A stretch of 64,000 nucleotides of DNA from Amia ocellicauda (Eukaryota; Chordata; Actinopteri; Amiiformes; Amiidae): NCBI RefSeq assembly GCF_036373705.1, contig NC_089869.1, positions 15,339,550 to 15,403,549 on the forward strand, given 5' to 3'. Made by a program: the position numbers and the translations under genes. Every line of letters begins with the position of its first letter. Position 1 is the stretch's first letter. Below are positions 17,102-63,825 of the stretch, in pieces. The notes beneath the pieces are model-generated. The model saw only the letters and a program-made list of their open reading frames with translations. It did no database searches and was not told where the DNA came from.

Positions 17102-18639
17102 GTCAGCTACTGACTCATGGGGCCGACAGTCCATGCTACTCACATATCTGCAGGTGCTACTGGTTCACAGGACTTACAATATAATAATAGAAATGCTCTT
17201 TGAAAACCACTATTATATATTAAAAGATGGAAACACATAAACTTAATTAAATGTGTAAATTATCTCAGTGTGAAATATAGTAGGAGGAAGAGGCAAAAAT
17301 AATATTTATAGAATGTGGGATCTGCATTTATTTTGTCCGATATTTTTAATTGATTATCCAGGTATAGTAAGTGGTGCAAAATAAAAGCAGTCTTTGCCTT
17401 CCCTGAATTCATCAAGCCCCTGCTATTTACATTAGCGTTCATTTAGAAAGACTTCCTTGATTCTTTCTTCTTGCACTCTTCCTTATTTGGCAGTGGGTTG
17501 CAGCCTTCAAATCTCTTGGGAATATTGTATAAATTCCATTGTTAGTATTGCAGACTTGTTATTCATTCTTGAAATGTTAATATTTCAAGTGGCTCACAGA
17601 AATAGGGAATCCCATGTATTTCAAACAATGTATTTTAGTAAAGATTTGAACGGAGGGAGACTTTAATGTAAGTCCTTTTAGTTTCACTTTGAAGTGGGTT
17701 TGAAGCTGGAGACTTTATTTTGACCGAGGCTAAATTTCACAATTCTTAATACATATCTATAAACATTTATTTATGTTTGTCTTTTTTTTTAAATTGATAA
17801 TTTATGAAGATGTTCAGCCTTTCTTTTAGTGTTATAGAAAATGATGACTCTTTGATGACAGTTTGTTGTGGTTAGCAACAGGATGAGGCAGGTCAAGTGT
17901 GACAATTCTCTCAGCATTTACTTCATTGAATCACATTCATTATGAGTTTTTATTTATAATGTTAAGTTTTTTCATATCAAAAAGCAACACAATAGTGTGA
18001 ATAGAGGATCCTAAAGCAGCAATACACATATTATTTTACCTTTATGCACACACAAACATATATAGGCTACTCACTCACTCACACACACCCAATAAGCTTG
18101 CTAAGATATAATGTGGCCTTGATTCATATGTATAATGCATTATCAGTCAAAATCAAATTTTGGTTGTTCAAATGGGTGTTGAATCACATGGGCAAAGGAT
18201 AAGCTATAAAAACTGTTTTCCAACTTTAAATAAACCTGTTGGTAGCTTTCTTGCAAAAGCAGTCTTCAGCGTGTGGACATAAAATGCATTAAACTCATTT
18301 AAGTTAATACAACAGTCTACCTCCCACCATCTGTTTTCAGGGCTGCACATCTTACTTCAGAACTGAGTGTCTAACCCTGGGTAGATGTCTGAACTTGTGA
18401 GTCACTTTTTAATGAATAGGTGTCAAAAAGATAGGTGTAATTTCTTGTCAGTCACATATGTACATGTATATATTTGTAAAACCACATTTCCCTTAGCTCC
18501 TTGGCTGTAGGTTTAATTGCTTTACTTCATTAATGTATACAGACTAGGTAGAACGTTGTTTTCATAACTGCATTGATGGAGTTATTTTATTGCATTTAAT
18601 TGAGATGCCCAAGCGTGTTTAGATATAGGTATACTTTGA

Positions 18640-18640
<1 letters not shown>
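17102..18640. other. Intergenic stretch upstream of vcl, no gene seen
   Basis: The region is AT-rich with only short chance frames. No repeat family or exon was recognised. It changes into the CpG-rich vcl promoter after about 18640. Confidence 0.55.
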
Positions 18641-53307
<34,667 letters not shown>

Positions 53308-55665
53308 AGGTTCTCTCGTCTCCCTACACTAAACCGCCACCATGGGAGGTGACGGCAGCTTTTGGAGCAATGGAGAGGATGGAAATGACATATATATGGG
53401 GTTAGAAACAATGTTTGCAATACTTTAAACCTTTGTTTGAATATGTTTTGTATAAAAAAAAATGTATTAAATACGAGTTTATCCTTTTTCATATTATCTA
53501 ACATGGTAAAAGTATATTTAGGAGACAATCCGATCAAACAAGACCGTATAATTTCAATTGCTACAAGTGTAATCACGCCAGACTGGGAAATGGCTGTTTT
53601 TAGTAGTAAAACACTCTAAGTACAGGCTGTGATTGGTATTTTGGGTTTCCATAGTTAACCCACAATACTACAAAGCTAAGAAATATGAAGCTAGCCTGGA
53701 AAGGCACAAACAAAAATGTAACATGAATCTACGTAGCTGAGGACATTTATTTTTTGTTGCATTTAGGGCTTCAATTGTGGATTGAAGACAATTACCTCTT
53801 ACATACATCCATTATGAAAACTAATTGCAATGTGTACTGTTTTGCTTCACGGGTTCCACACTGGTAAACTTGTGGTTAATTCTGGATCGCTCTCTAGTAA
53901 CCATGTGTAATAGTATTGGTAATCAGGTATGCAGTTATCACCTTGGGATGCACACACGCAACATACAACGATATTTCATATTGTATTCTGGCTGCTTCAC
54001 ACTAAATTATAGTATGCTAACATTAAAGAAACACTGTGCTTTTTATATTTGTATTGTACAAGGAGTTGAAGTTGGGTTGCTTATGAATTGCTATCATGGT
54101 AATTCATTACTATTAAGCAAACTACTTCATGTATATTACCATAATGCCTTCTATATAGGAGTGTCGTAAATTATGCCAAAGAATACATTTTTCCTTTAAT
54201 GGATTGTTTAATGTTGAACTGATTTTTATTCTTTGTGTATTTTAGAAATACCCCCATGCACACAATGCAAACGCTACAAAAAAAGGGCTACATTTATTAA
54301 CATTTGAACCAAGTTTGTTTTTCTGGAATGGATAAAAACCTGTTTGCAAAGACTCTTAACGTCCAATTTCATTTAAACAAAACTTAACGGTTCAGATCTG
54401 TAAATGTTTTGAAGATCTGCCCTGACATTTTTATAAAATCATAACAATTTCAGTTTTGTGTTTAGCTTTTTAGAATCTGCCTTCAACAAACCATACAACA
54501 ATTTGTATTAATGTTGCAGTGAGATTATCCAGAGCAGCTAATGGTACATAACCCGATAAAAGCTTTATATAAAACCTCTGGACTTTCAAATACAAACTAG
54601 TCAATGTTAGTATTAATATGCTACATTTAAATGCAGTGTCAATGATCAGGTTTTAGTCAGACCCTACATTCTTGTGTATCATGTGGTGTAGGTTAAAGTT
54701 AGGGTGCTGAATCTTTTTAAAAACACCACCACCTTTTGTAGGATGATTCTTAGTCCGGTTAATTGCAATTTAAACCGGTTAACACATCTGTTCTTTGTCT
54801 CAGGAGTACATTCAGCTGAGATGGGTTTCCAAATATAATCAAGGTGCCCTTTCTCCGGATTGCATAATTAACTTGAATTGTTCCATATCATGAAAAATAA
54901 CTCTACATCACTGCAGAAATGAGGTGCTGTCTGAAGAACACAGCTTTTTCCATGTTCTTTAAGTGATAATTGGGTTGACCTTCATACCACCCTTTTCAGT
55001 TCTACTTTATAGCCACTGGGAGGTTGCTGGCACTGTATTTTGATCGGCCTTGGAGTGGAGGACTGCAGTACAGCCTGAGTGTTTCTATTTCTCTTCCCAG
55101 TACTGCATTTCCTGCTGCTCACCCATAGCATACACAATACAAATGATAGTTTTCAGTCCCAAACTAATGCCTGCTAGTTGTTCGGTTACCCTCTGTAATA
55201 TTTTGTAACACAGAAGTGCTTACAGGTGTGTTAAGGTAGCTGAAAAGATTTCTTTAGCCTTTTTGTATTTGTGTGAATGAAAACTGCATTTTGAATGTAA
55301 ATATGAAACTACTGCAGTCTTGTTTTACAGTAACACATGAAGCCATCTGATCTCTGTGCCTTTTAAATAAAAAACGAAAGTTTGATAAAGTTCTAAATTT
55401 AACTTGATTTTGTTTTCTTTGACACGATACACCTTTATAAGTATATAGCATATTCATTTGCTTCCACCCGTTTGCTGTGAATGAATACGATTAGAAATGT
55501 AGGCCATCCACAGGAGGCATAAATATCACTGCAAACTTAACTGATGTTTCTGGAATTTCCTGATCACTTACAAATCCTGTGATCAGTTCATGCTGTCACT
55601 TTTGAAACTCAAAGTGTAGAAGTCATCTGCCTTGTCACTTTTATAATAAAGAATTTTATAACCTT
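53308..55665 (+). other. vcl: vcl 3' UTR with candidate poly(A) signals
   Basis: About 2.3 kb follow the TAA without a supported gene. AATAAA occurs at 55366-55371 and 55645-55650; either could end the vinculin transcript. Mammalian vinculin 3' UTRs are of similar size. Confidence 0.55.
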
Positions 55666-57058
55666 TTAACTTTGTACTGCTTTTCCTTAAAACTCCTGAG
55701 TGAATTTGTGTATGTGGTGCTCTGTCCCGTGTATAAAAATACATCAGATTTGAAAGTTACATTTGTCTTTATGAATACACATGCCCAAATAAAAAAGCAC
55801 AGGCCACACAATGTCAAATATACTTTATCTGTAAACATTCTATACAAAAAGTAGTAGACAAAACAGCTGTTCCCCATCGTTTACACAAATATATCCATCT
55901 GATTAATAACATTGAATTGCATGTTTAATCACTCAGGAAAGACTACAATGCTGTGCAGAGACGAGCTGTGTTAGTAGTTTGAAAACCCCACTTGGCCTGA
56001 CCTCTATTTGGCCACAATTTTTAAACCTAAAAATGATTTTCTGCCTTGATAAAGTCAGTTTGCGATTTGAAATTGTAAAATAAAGAAGATCAGACAAAAT
56101 AAATTAGTGAAACAATTAAAGTTGTGTAGTTGTTGTAGTGCTCTATTCACAATGAAATGTACTACCCTTGGAGAATATAAACTGCTCTGAAAGAAATGAT
56201 GCAGGGAGGGCAGCTCTGGTGTTTCTCAAACTAAATTAAGGCCACACTTATGTTAAAACATTTTAATGCAGTTTGGATTAATTTCTTGTTTTCAGTTCAT
56301 TCGTAACAATTAAAACGTGTTTAAAGATTCATACATAACGGATACATAGGTTTAAACAATGTGCTAGTTCATACTGGTCAGATAATTATGCATAGTCATT
56401 ATCTATTGTATGGACAGGAGCAAACAATGTTCCCCGCCAGGCAATGTGAATATCGATCACATATTTTTGCCCAGAACGGCTGACTGAGCATTGTGAAATA
56501 ACGGTAAGTAATGGCTAATGTAATCTTCCATTCCCTTGTTTAATTCCCTTTAATACAACATGGAATATTTATACATTTCCAGTGTCATAATCTCCCTTAA
56601 CAATATCATTTTGTATTGTTTTTAAGTATCCATACATTTTTAGAAAAATACAAATACAAACCTACTATTCGAGCTACTGCTGCCCTATGATGATTTATTA
56701 GATTCCGATCAGTATTTCATTAAGGAGAGAGGTTTCTATGCACTCCCCACATGAGAGTATATGACTGCTGTTATTAAAAGTGCCAAGTTCTAAACAACCA
56801 TCTATTTCAACTGGGCTTTAATTATACAGCACTGATACACAAATATAATGATATCATGCATAAAATAATCACATACTGATAGGTCGAAAAACGGTTACCT
56901 TAAGGTTTCACACGTACTACATGGCACCTACAGAGGTTATAAAGGATATGCTTTAAGAAAATATTTTGGCACAGGTTAACTTGCTTATAAAAACAAAAAA
57001 TAAATACTTTGATTAAAAGTTTTATAAATATAGAAAACGTTTTCGGGCAACTATTTTT
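55666..57058 (-). other. ap3m1: vcl-ap3m1 convergent region, likely ap3m1 3' UTR
   Basis: No gene is seen on either strand. TTTATT at 56694-56699 is an AATAAA signal on the minus strand, 360 bp downstream of the ap3m1 stop, and is a reasonable candidate end. Other ends nearer vcl cannot be excluded. Confidence 0.4.
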
Positions 57059-60000
57059 TTATGTCCTAACTTGGAACTTTCCTGCTTTGGTGATGTATTT
57101 GACTCCTTTGAAGGGTTTGTATTTTTCTCCAAACATATCGAGACGATTCACTTTTAGACCTAAATGAAAGGAAAGATAAAGCATATATGAATGTATACAT
57201 TTTGCTCTCATTTTCCCTTTTAATGTTGAAAGAAAAGGAGAACTACATATTAAAGCATGTCAAACCAAAGGAATCAATTTCCTCCCAGTCATATCTAAAC
57301 CACTTAAAAGCTAGGATAACTGTAATAAATGCTTAACAATACGATGAGACTTAATTACATTACTGCACTTGTTTCATATTGAATAGGGAGGCTGAAACTA
57401 ATCTTCTTTTTACCTGAAATGGCAAGCTGCTGGATTTTTAGCTGAATGTTAAGAGTAGGATTTTCTTCTGGTCTTGGAGCTCCAGACTGTAAACTGATCA
57501 TTCCCTTCAGATTTGGTAACTTCTGTGGGTTAATTTTTCCAATATCCCATGTTAAGATCTGAAAAGAATATACACAATTATATTTGTTTTTGATAAAGCA
57601 TGACTTACAGTTCCAGATCAACTGCTCAGTTCCAGTCAAGAGAAACACAACATATATACAGCTCTGGAAAAAAATTAAGAGACCACTGCATTTTTTTCTT
57701 AAATCAGCATCTCTACATGTATGGCAGCCATTCCATTCCATTCATGTTTTTATTGGGAATTTGGGAGAAATGTTGTCAGTAGTTTATACAATAAAACAAA
57801 AATGTTAATTTTACCCAAACACATACCTATAAATAGTAAAACCAGAGAACCTGATAATTTTGCAGGGGTCTCTTCATTTTTTCCAGAGCTGTATATATAT
57901 AGTTTTATATTATGTCTCTGGGGAAGTTAAATCTCATGTTATCAACTCCATATATAGTTAATAATTTCTGCTACTTGATTCTTACTCTTAGCTGCTTCAA
58001 TTTTAGAACACATTAAGACATATTATAAAACCAAAATATAACCTTCAATCAACTCAATATTATGCAAATTACTTTATCCGAAGTAAAACATATAGATGTA
58101 ATATGGACTTTGAGGCCTTATTCATATTAAAATAACCCTCATGCAAATTAGCCATAGAATACTGAATCTGTAATTTTGCAGTTTAGCAAAGGCACCAGAG
58201 AGTGACATCTGTAGTGACCTGTACAGTGAAAAGCATGTTGGGATCTTTAACCTGGGTTTGGGCTGAAGTACCTTAGTGACCGGGTCGTAAGTGTAGTTTC
58301 CCTGGGTTGCAATGAGATTGGCATTGAGCACTACTTTGGGCATGTGCACTGTCACAACCACGCCCTCCACCATCTTTCCCATGGTCTGTTTGGGTCCCAC
58401 GGTAACGTCAAATCTTCCACAAGACCCGCTTTCACGGAAATTGATATTATGCTTCACATATACTGGGATTGCTACCATGCTACAAGACACAAAAGAGTCG
58501 AGGTTGTATGTTCATGTGTTGGTAGATCTGTCATTCACATAAAACACTTTACAAAGATGACAATAATAATAATAATGAATTAATCATTGCATGCTTGAAA
58601 GCAAACACCCTGTCTTCCCAATACAAATTAATAAGTATGCTTTGTATGCCAGCAGAAAACCTTTTCTTCTGAAATATATTTGTTTCTAGAGGAAAATATC
58701 TGCTACATTTCATGTTACAGGACCTTTGATCAATTTCAGGCACATAAGACAGAGATACAAATTTACACGAAAGCTCTCTTTTTCTATTTATTATTTTGGT
58801 GATTAATATAATTTGACCTTGAGGCAGTACCAGTAAATTAGTTACTTAATGAACCTCATAGCACAGTATAAAGTATGCCAAGATTATCGAGTCTGGAGGC
58901 CAAGAGTTATCAAATTGCAAAGCTGCTCCAGAGGGCAGTCCTTCAGTGGGCTCTTACTTTTGGGCGCTGACGTGGTAGGACATGAGTCTGAAGTTGCCGT
59001 CCGGGGGAATGAAGGAGAGGACTCGCTCGGCCTCCCAGCGTTTGAAGCGCACACTCGGGTGGAAACTCACATCGTCCAGAAGACGGGGATTCTGTGGCAG
59101 CAACACTGGTCTTAAAAGGCTGAGCTGGCCTTGCCCCGTTACTGCTAATTAGTGCCCAGCAAGTGAAGATCTGACTGATGTGCCATAAACTGTCAGGCAC
59201 ATTTTCAAATATTTGCACACACAAATCTTTAATCTTCCCATGTCTTTCTCTCTCTCCATAGATATGTATATGTTTCACAATCGAGTGGCTTCAGAAAGCA
59301 CTTTACATGAAGTTTCAACACTTATGTGCATTTTACAAGAATTAACAGAAAATGGGTGTAAAAAATGTATCACGTTTCTACCATAAATGACAGTGTGAGG
59401 TCAGGCATCCCAGTCAGCTTGATACAGGCATCTATGACACCCTGGATTTCTGCAAATACCGTAGTCCCTAATAAAATCAGACAGGACAATCCATCACTGT
59501 GAATCACATACATAAGGACAGCACTCCTGACTCAGAGGACTGACACAGCTGAAAGGAAAATATGTGGCATAGTTATTCCTGGCCCTCAACAGTCTTCTAT
59601 TTGTTCCAGATGGTCTTTCATTAACTTCATTATAAACTAAACTGGTGTAATTACCATTGTTTGTAGGTTTTAAAATCATTTTAAATGATCAACACACCCT
59701 GCAGGGCTGTGCTTCTCAGGGACTAGTGTGTGTCTGACTGGTCTGCCGGGTTAATCAATGTCACATACCTGATTTATCCAAAATAGCATCGATCTCTTCA
59801 ACCACATCAAAGTAAGCTTCGTTATTGGTGTACTTGACCCCAGCCCTTCTCCATGGGATACAGGAGAGCTGGCCAGTGGGTAAGGTCTCCCCAACATTAC
59901 TGCTTCCTGGAAAATGAAGTAAAAGTCTTCAGTTCTTTAAAATAAGAGAACTTGATTGTATAAAAACATAATCAAGCATTTAAATGGCTGAATTTTAAGG

Positions 60001-60850
60001 TTTTTTTTGACCGACCATGTTTTCCAACAGTGCTGAACTGCCACATGATGAAAGTTATCATGTAAAGTGTGAATACATTTGCAAAGCTTACCTGTAATGG
60101 TATTGACAACTGATCGTAGGATTGTTGGAGGTCTGATCAGTTCTTTCAAGATGTTTGATTCTGTAGCCAAAGGAAAGCCATTATCTAGCATCTCCTCTAA
60201 GAGCTCATACACTATAACTACATTGTCCTTTATGGCAGCTTCGGAGCACTCGCCAAAGTAATCCTGTTTTGGAGAGATACATAAAGAGCACTTACACCCT
60301 AAAAGATCAAAGTAACCCAGGAAAATGTATACCTTTATTCTTGACTCATACACATTTGGTATCTTAGGATCTCTCTCATAATTAAAAGCCAAAAGCTACG
60401 ACAAGACTGGGGCTCTGGCAACTGAAGCAGGGGACAACTGTTATTGTCATTAAAAGACAGATTGAATGGGCATGAACACCATGTACAGCCCAATGCTCCA
60501 CCAACTAGGGTTATGGGTTATGGATATGAATATTACTTTACAGGTGTTATGCCTTTCCAAAACAAGCAGAGAAATACCTGAAACATCTCTGCTACTCGGT
60601 GCAAGAACTCAATGACAAAGAGAGGCGGCACTTCGCTCTGGATGACAGACACAAAGAAGATGTTCTCCCGGAAGATGTTGATGAGGTAGTGGTGAGGTGA
60701 GGGGATGACGGGGGGCACATTCTCCAGCTCCGAGGCCTTCCCTTGGGCTTCAAAAAAGTAATCACACACCGAGCGGCTAACCACGCTCTTCCAGTGCTTC
60801 TCCAGGAAAATATCCCCAGTGGTGTTGATCAAAAACAAGCTGTGAATCAT
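57059..60850 (-). CDS. ap3m1: AP-3 complex subunit mu-1, 8 coding exons
   Basis: Medium (mu) subunit of the AP-3 adaptor, which sorts cargo with tyrosine signals from endosomes/Golgi to lysosomes and related organelles. CDS exons on the minus strand in transcript order: 60850-60578, 60263-60092, 59906-59769, 59467-59382, 59091-58958, 58479-58272, 57558-57414, 57159-57059; all borders are GT-AG and phases join to 418 aa, the human length. The protein starts MIHSLFLINTTGDIFLEKHW (longin-like N-terminal domain, about 1-140), followed by a linker with 'PWRRAGVKYTNNEAYFDVVE' and the C-terminal mu homology domain from about 176, ending '...KAGKFQVRT'. Close similarity to AP3M1 throughout; AP3M2 is the alternative, but position beside vcl and adk favours ap3m1. 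No lesion is seen. Confidence 0.96.
57659..57891. mobile_element. Short MITE with terminal inverted repeats
   Basis: A 233-bp element in the ap3m1 intron between coding exons 6 and 7. Its ends 'cagctctggaaaaaaattaa' (from 57659) and the mirrored 'cattttttccagagctg' (to 57891) pair over about 25 bp, and TA flanks both sides, the Tc1/mariner target. There is no coding capacity. Confidence 0.88.
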
Positions 60851-61930
60851 CTTGCGACAGCTGAAGAAACAGAGAACTTGTTAATAAGGTGAAGTGCAGA
60901 GAGAGAAGTGTTAAAGTCGTCCAATGAATTGCTTAATTAGGCCAATTAAGGAGCCCAGAGCTGGGCTGGAACAAAACCCAACAGACAGCATAGCCCTCCA
61001 GGCTACACCCCTGGCTTGGAAGAAGTAATTGAAAGCTTGATCTGAACAAACATCAGCAGGACGATGTGCCTCGCTGGTTTATGCAAAAACCGCAGTCATT
61101 ATTGGGGTGAGTGTACACCCTATTAAATACACTGAGCAGCATGCAAAAAAAAAAAAATGCGTTTAATTACTGTGTGTTGTCCTAATACTATTAATAATAT
61201 TATGTATTAGTCTTGCACACAAGCACAGTATGATCATATCTCTAATCTAGTTATTTTGGGCGTTTATTTTTTTATTTTTTCCATTCTCATTGTTTTATAT
61301 ACTGGTAATAGCAATTGCTCAGTAAATATTCAGTCGATTTACAATCCCACGAATGACACCGTCTCCTAGAAGACAGAAATGAAGTCTGAAATGTACATTA
61401 CTGTGGTGTTACAGGTGTAAGGTAAACGTGACGTGTACATTTGATCAAATATTCCACTTGGGAAAGTTAACGAGCGGTTTACTGCTCCATAATGGCTACT
61501 GATTAATGTGTCGTTGTTTAGTTTAGTGAGCGATTGAATCTAGTAGTTGTAGTCTTAGTTACTAAGTAACATGTAATGTTACTTGTAGAAATTAATTACT
61601 TCATTTAACATAGACTAACGCTGCACGAATAACCTAAGCACAACTGGCAAGCATAAAGCATGATCCAAAACAAAAAAAAGCATGAAAATCACTTACAAAA
61701 TCACCAAGTTTATTTCCCGGATAAACTATATACAAACTTATATATTTGCAAAATGTACAGAAAGAGGTGGAAATAATCTATAAATTACCTTACACTGACG
61801 ACACATCCACCACCTACTAACTGTGCCAATATGGCTGTGGAAATCGGCACAACGGACCCCCGGCAGAGGAAGTGGGTTTCAGCGTCTAAGAATCTGCCTG
61901 CGTAAAGCGTTTACAACAATTTCACCTACA
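60851..61930 (-). other. ap3m1: ap3m1 5' UTR: short leader in exon 2, intron 1 and non-coding exon 1
   Basis: The exon with the start codon extends 10 nt further to 60860, where the minus strand reads an acceptor ('tttcttcag'). A good minus-strand donor, AAG|gtaatt, lies with its exon end at 61789, so exon 1 probably spans 61789 to about 61930, in GC-richer sequence. It contains 'gccatattggc' and 'cacttcctctg' (YY1- and ETS-like). Intron 1 (60861-61788) has no recognised content besides an A-run at 61145-61157. Confidence 0.55.
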
Positions 61931-62185
61931 TCCCGGTTCCTGCAAAAAATAAAATCTCACATTAGATATACAACCTCACTTTAGATCGTATATATTTTGC
62001 ATTTGCATTAGAACTGCCGCCAAGCCCAACGGAGTGAGCGTAGTGCCCGCATTGCCGGTGATTTAATGTAGGCATTATCCGCGGACAGCACCGTCTTTCG
62101 TGTAATAAAAAAACAAAAAAAAAACTCGACTTCAATTTTTTGGCTCCTTCTCGTCTCTCGCTCAAGGTGGCTGTGGAGTGTGAAG
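61850..62185. promoter_or_regulatory. Divergent promoter between ap3m1 and adk
   Basis: The two genes lie head to head, with about 260 bp between the probable ap3m1 exon 1 and the adk long-form start codon. The region lacks a TATA box. An ETS-type AGGAAGTG lies at about 61867-61874, and AAGATGGCAGC (YY1-like) at 62183-62193 overlaps the adk ATG. In mammals the AP3M1/ADK pair is also divergent. Confidence 0.6.
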
Positions 62186-62241
62186 ATGGCAGCAGACGAA
62201 CCGCAGGCGAAAAAACAGAAACTTGAAGAAAAGACCGTGAG
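62186..62241 (+). CDS. adk: Adenosine kinase, first coding exon of the long (nuclear-type) isoform; gene continues beyond window
   Basis: Adenosine kinase phosphorylates adenosine to AMP. Only the first exon is in view: MAADEPQAKKQKLEEKTV plus two bases (AG) of an Arg codon, then donor gtgaaa at 62242. It matches the form and phase of the mammalian long-isoform exon, which has an acidic start, a Lys-rich nuclear signal (here KKQKLEEK) and joins at Arg before 'ENILFGMGNP'. The ATG has a strong context (A at -3, G at +4). The remaining catalytic exons lie past 64000. Confidence 0.85.
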
Positions 62242-63640
62242 GTGAAAAAGACAAAAAACTAAAATAAACCAATGTGTACCGCGTTGACCGTCCAAACATA
62301 TGCCTGTTCAGAACACCGCTGTAACTTCATTAAGTAGCCAATCGGGCACAATATTGTCTAGGGGACGATCAGACCTAAATATAGCATAATTGGACGGTGT
62401 ATTTTTATCTCTTCTGATCCCCTCCAAGTAATATGTTTGTGAATGTCTGTGGAACACGTTTTGGATGATAAATTCAACAAAGATCCAACCCACGTTTTAT
62501 TGATACTAATGTCCAGTGCAGCTGTATGTTATTTGACAGACAGACCTGTAGAAGTGTGCTGACATGTGCCCAGCCTTTCCTTTAAAATAAATTGATTGTG
62601 CACTTCCATAAGTATAGTGTGAACCCCCGGGGGATTAACACGGCAACACGTGTGTTAATGTTTGACTGGAAATGCGCGGTCCAGAAGGTCAATGTACACG
62701 TTGCCGGCGCTCCACGTGTCTTTTGTTGTGCATGTATGTAGCGCGGGCGGGCAGCTGCTGTAGCGACTCACACATGCATGTCTACATGACACACACCACC
62801 GCCTCTGTGCATGCATGTGTGCCGACCCGAATCTAGTTTTCATACTTTTCAAAGTCAGCATGGTGTCAGACGGCGTGACGGGGAGGTGCTAGGAAAGACT
62901 GCAGATAACGATTTGAAGTGCCTTTGGGGAGCACGGAGGGGGCAAGATAAATGCATGATGCTAGTGAGAGGAGCACACTGTTTAGATGTGATGTTAGTAG
63001 TGCATGACGTGTTTATACAGTGTGTGTATATGCATGTCATATACTGTGTGTGTGTATACATGCACACACACTTGTTTGAATACTAGACATTTTGAAAAGC
63101 CTCCCCCCCCCTCTTATCCGGGTAAATTCCTAGTAGTTTTAATCAGCCATATTGATGTGATCTCATGTGAAACCAACGCCCTAGATTAGATGTGGTCATG
63201 TGGGCCCCGTACATCGCACTCTTCAATTCTTACAACTACCACATTTTATAAAATGAAATTGTTTGCAGGGGGGGAAAAGCAATAACGTTTTGCATGGCCT
63301 ATTTAGCATACAGCGTTTATAACAGATGCATGAGTCGACAAATCAGTTGGGTTAGATGGCGTCTTGCACAGGCTTGACACTTGAAAGGTTGGTGAGGACT
63401 CCCAATAGTGTTGCTTTTTCGTTCGCCTCGGTTCAAGGACTGATTACGGATTGCATCGGACGGGCATTTGAAATCCCTTTTAAGGCTTTGTGTTTGCGAA
63501 TGTAAAAATAGTTATGTAAATAGAGAAGGACAACAGGAATAAAAGCCATTCAGATGTAGCATATTTCATTTGGTGGGATGCTCTGGCTTTTTTTTTTTGC
63601 TGTGTTAGGACCCAAATAAAGAGTGACACACAATTGGCCC
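62242..63640 (+). other. adk: adk region between the two alternative first exons
   Basis: Intron of the long-isoform transcript. CACGTG E-boxes lie at 62647-62652 and 62713-62718, with a TG/CA-rich patch at about 63020-63070 and a C run at 63103-63112. No other gene is supported. Confidence 0.6.
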
Positions 63641-63811
63641 CACCCCCCTGTGTTTTAGCCAATCACTTTTGGAGTGCAGACGGCGGGGTTCCGGTTTCAT
63701 GGGCAAATTGATACAGAAAGCACGCTGCTGCCGCCGCACAGTAGCGCACGCTAGAGCGCAGGACTGCCTTCACTTGTCAACAGGCTGCGCAAGGATCTCC
63801 CGCTAACAGGC
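63630..63811 (+). promoter_or_regulatory. adk: Promoter and leader of the adk short isoform
   Basis: GC-rich segment just upstream of the second start exon: ATTGG (inverted CCAAT) at 63633-63637, a CCACCCCCC box near 63640-63648, CCAAT at 63659-63663, then CpG-rich leader. A 35-codon upstream ORF starts at 63699 and stops at 63804-63806, five bases before the main ATG. Confidence 0.55.
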
Positions 63812-63825
63812 ATGCCTGCCATAAG
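63812..63825 (+). CDS. adk: Adenosine kinase, first coding exon of the short (cytosolic-type) isoform
   Basis: ATG CCT GCC ATA AG followed by donor gtaacg encodes MPAI plus the first two bases of an Arg codon. This has the same length and phase as the mammalian short-isoform start (Met-Thr-Ser-Val-Arg), and both starts would join the same exon 2. It is identified by phase, length, position and CpG-rich leader; too short to be sure alone. Confidence 0.7.
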
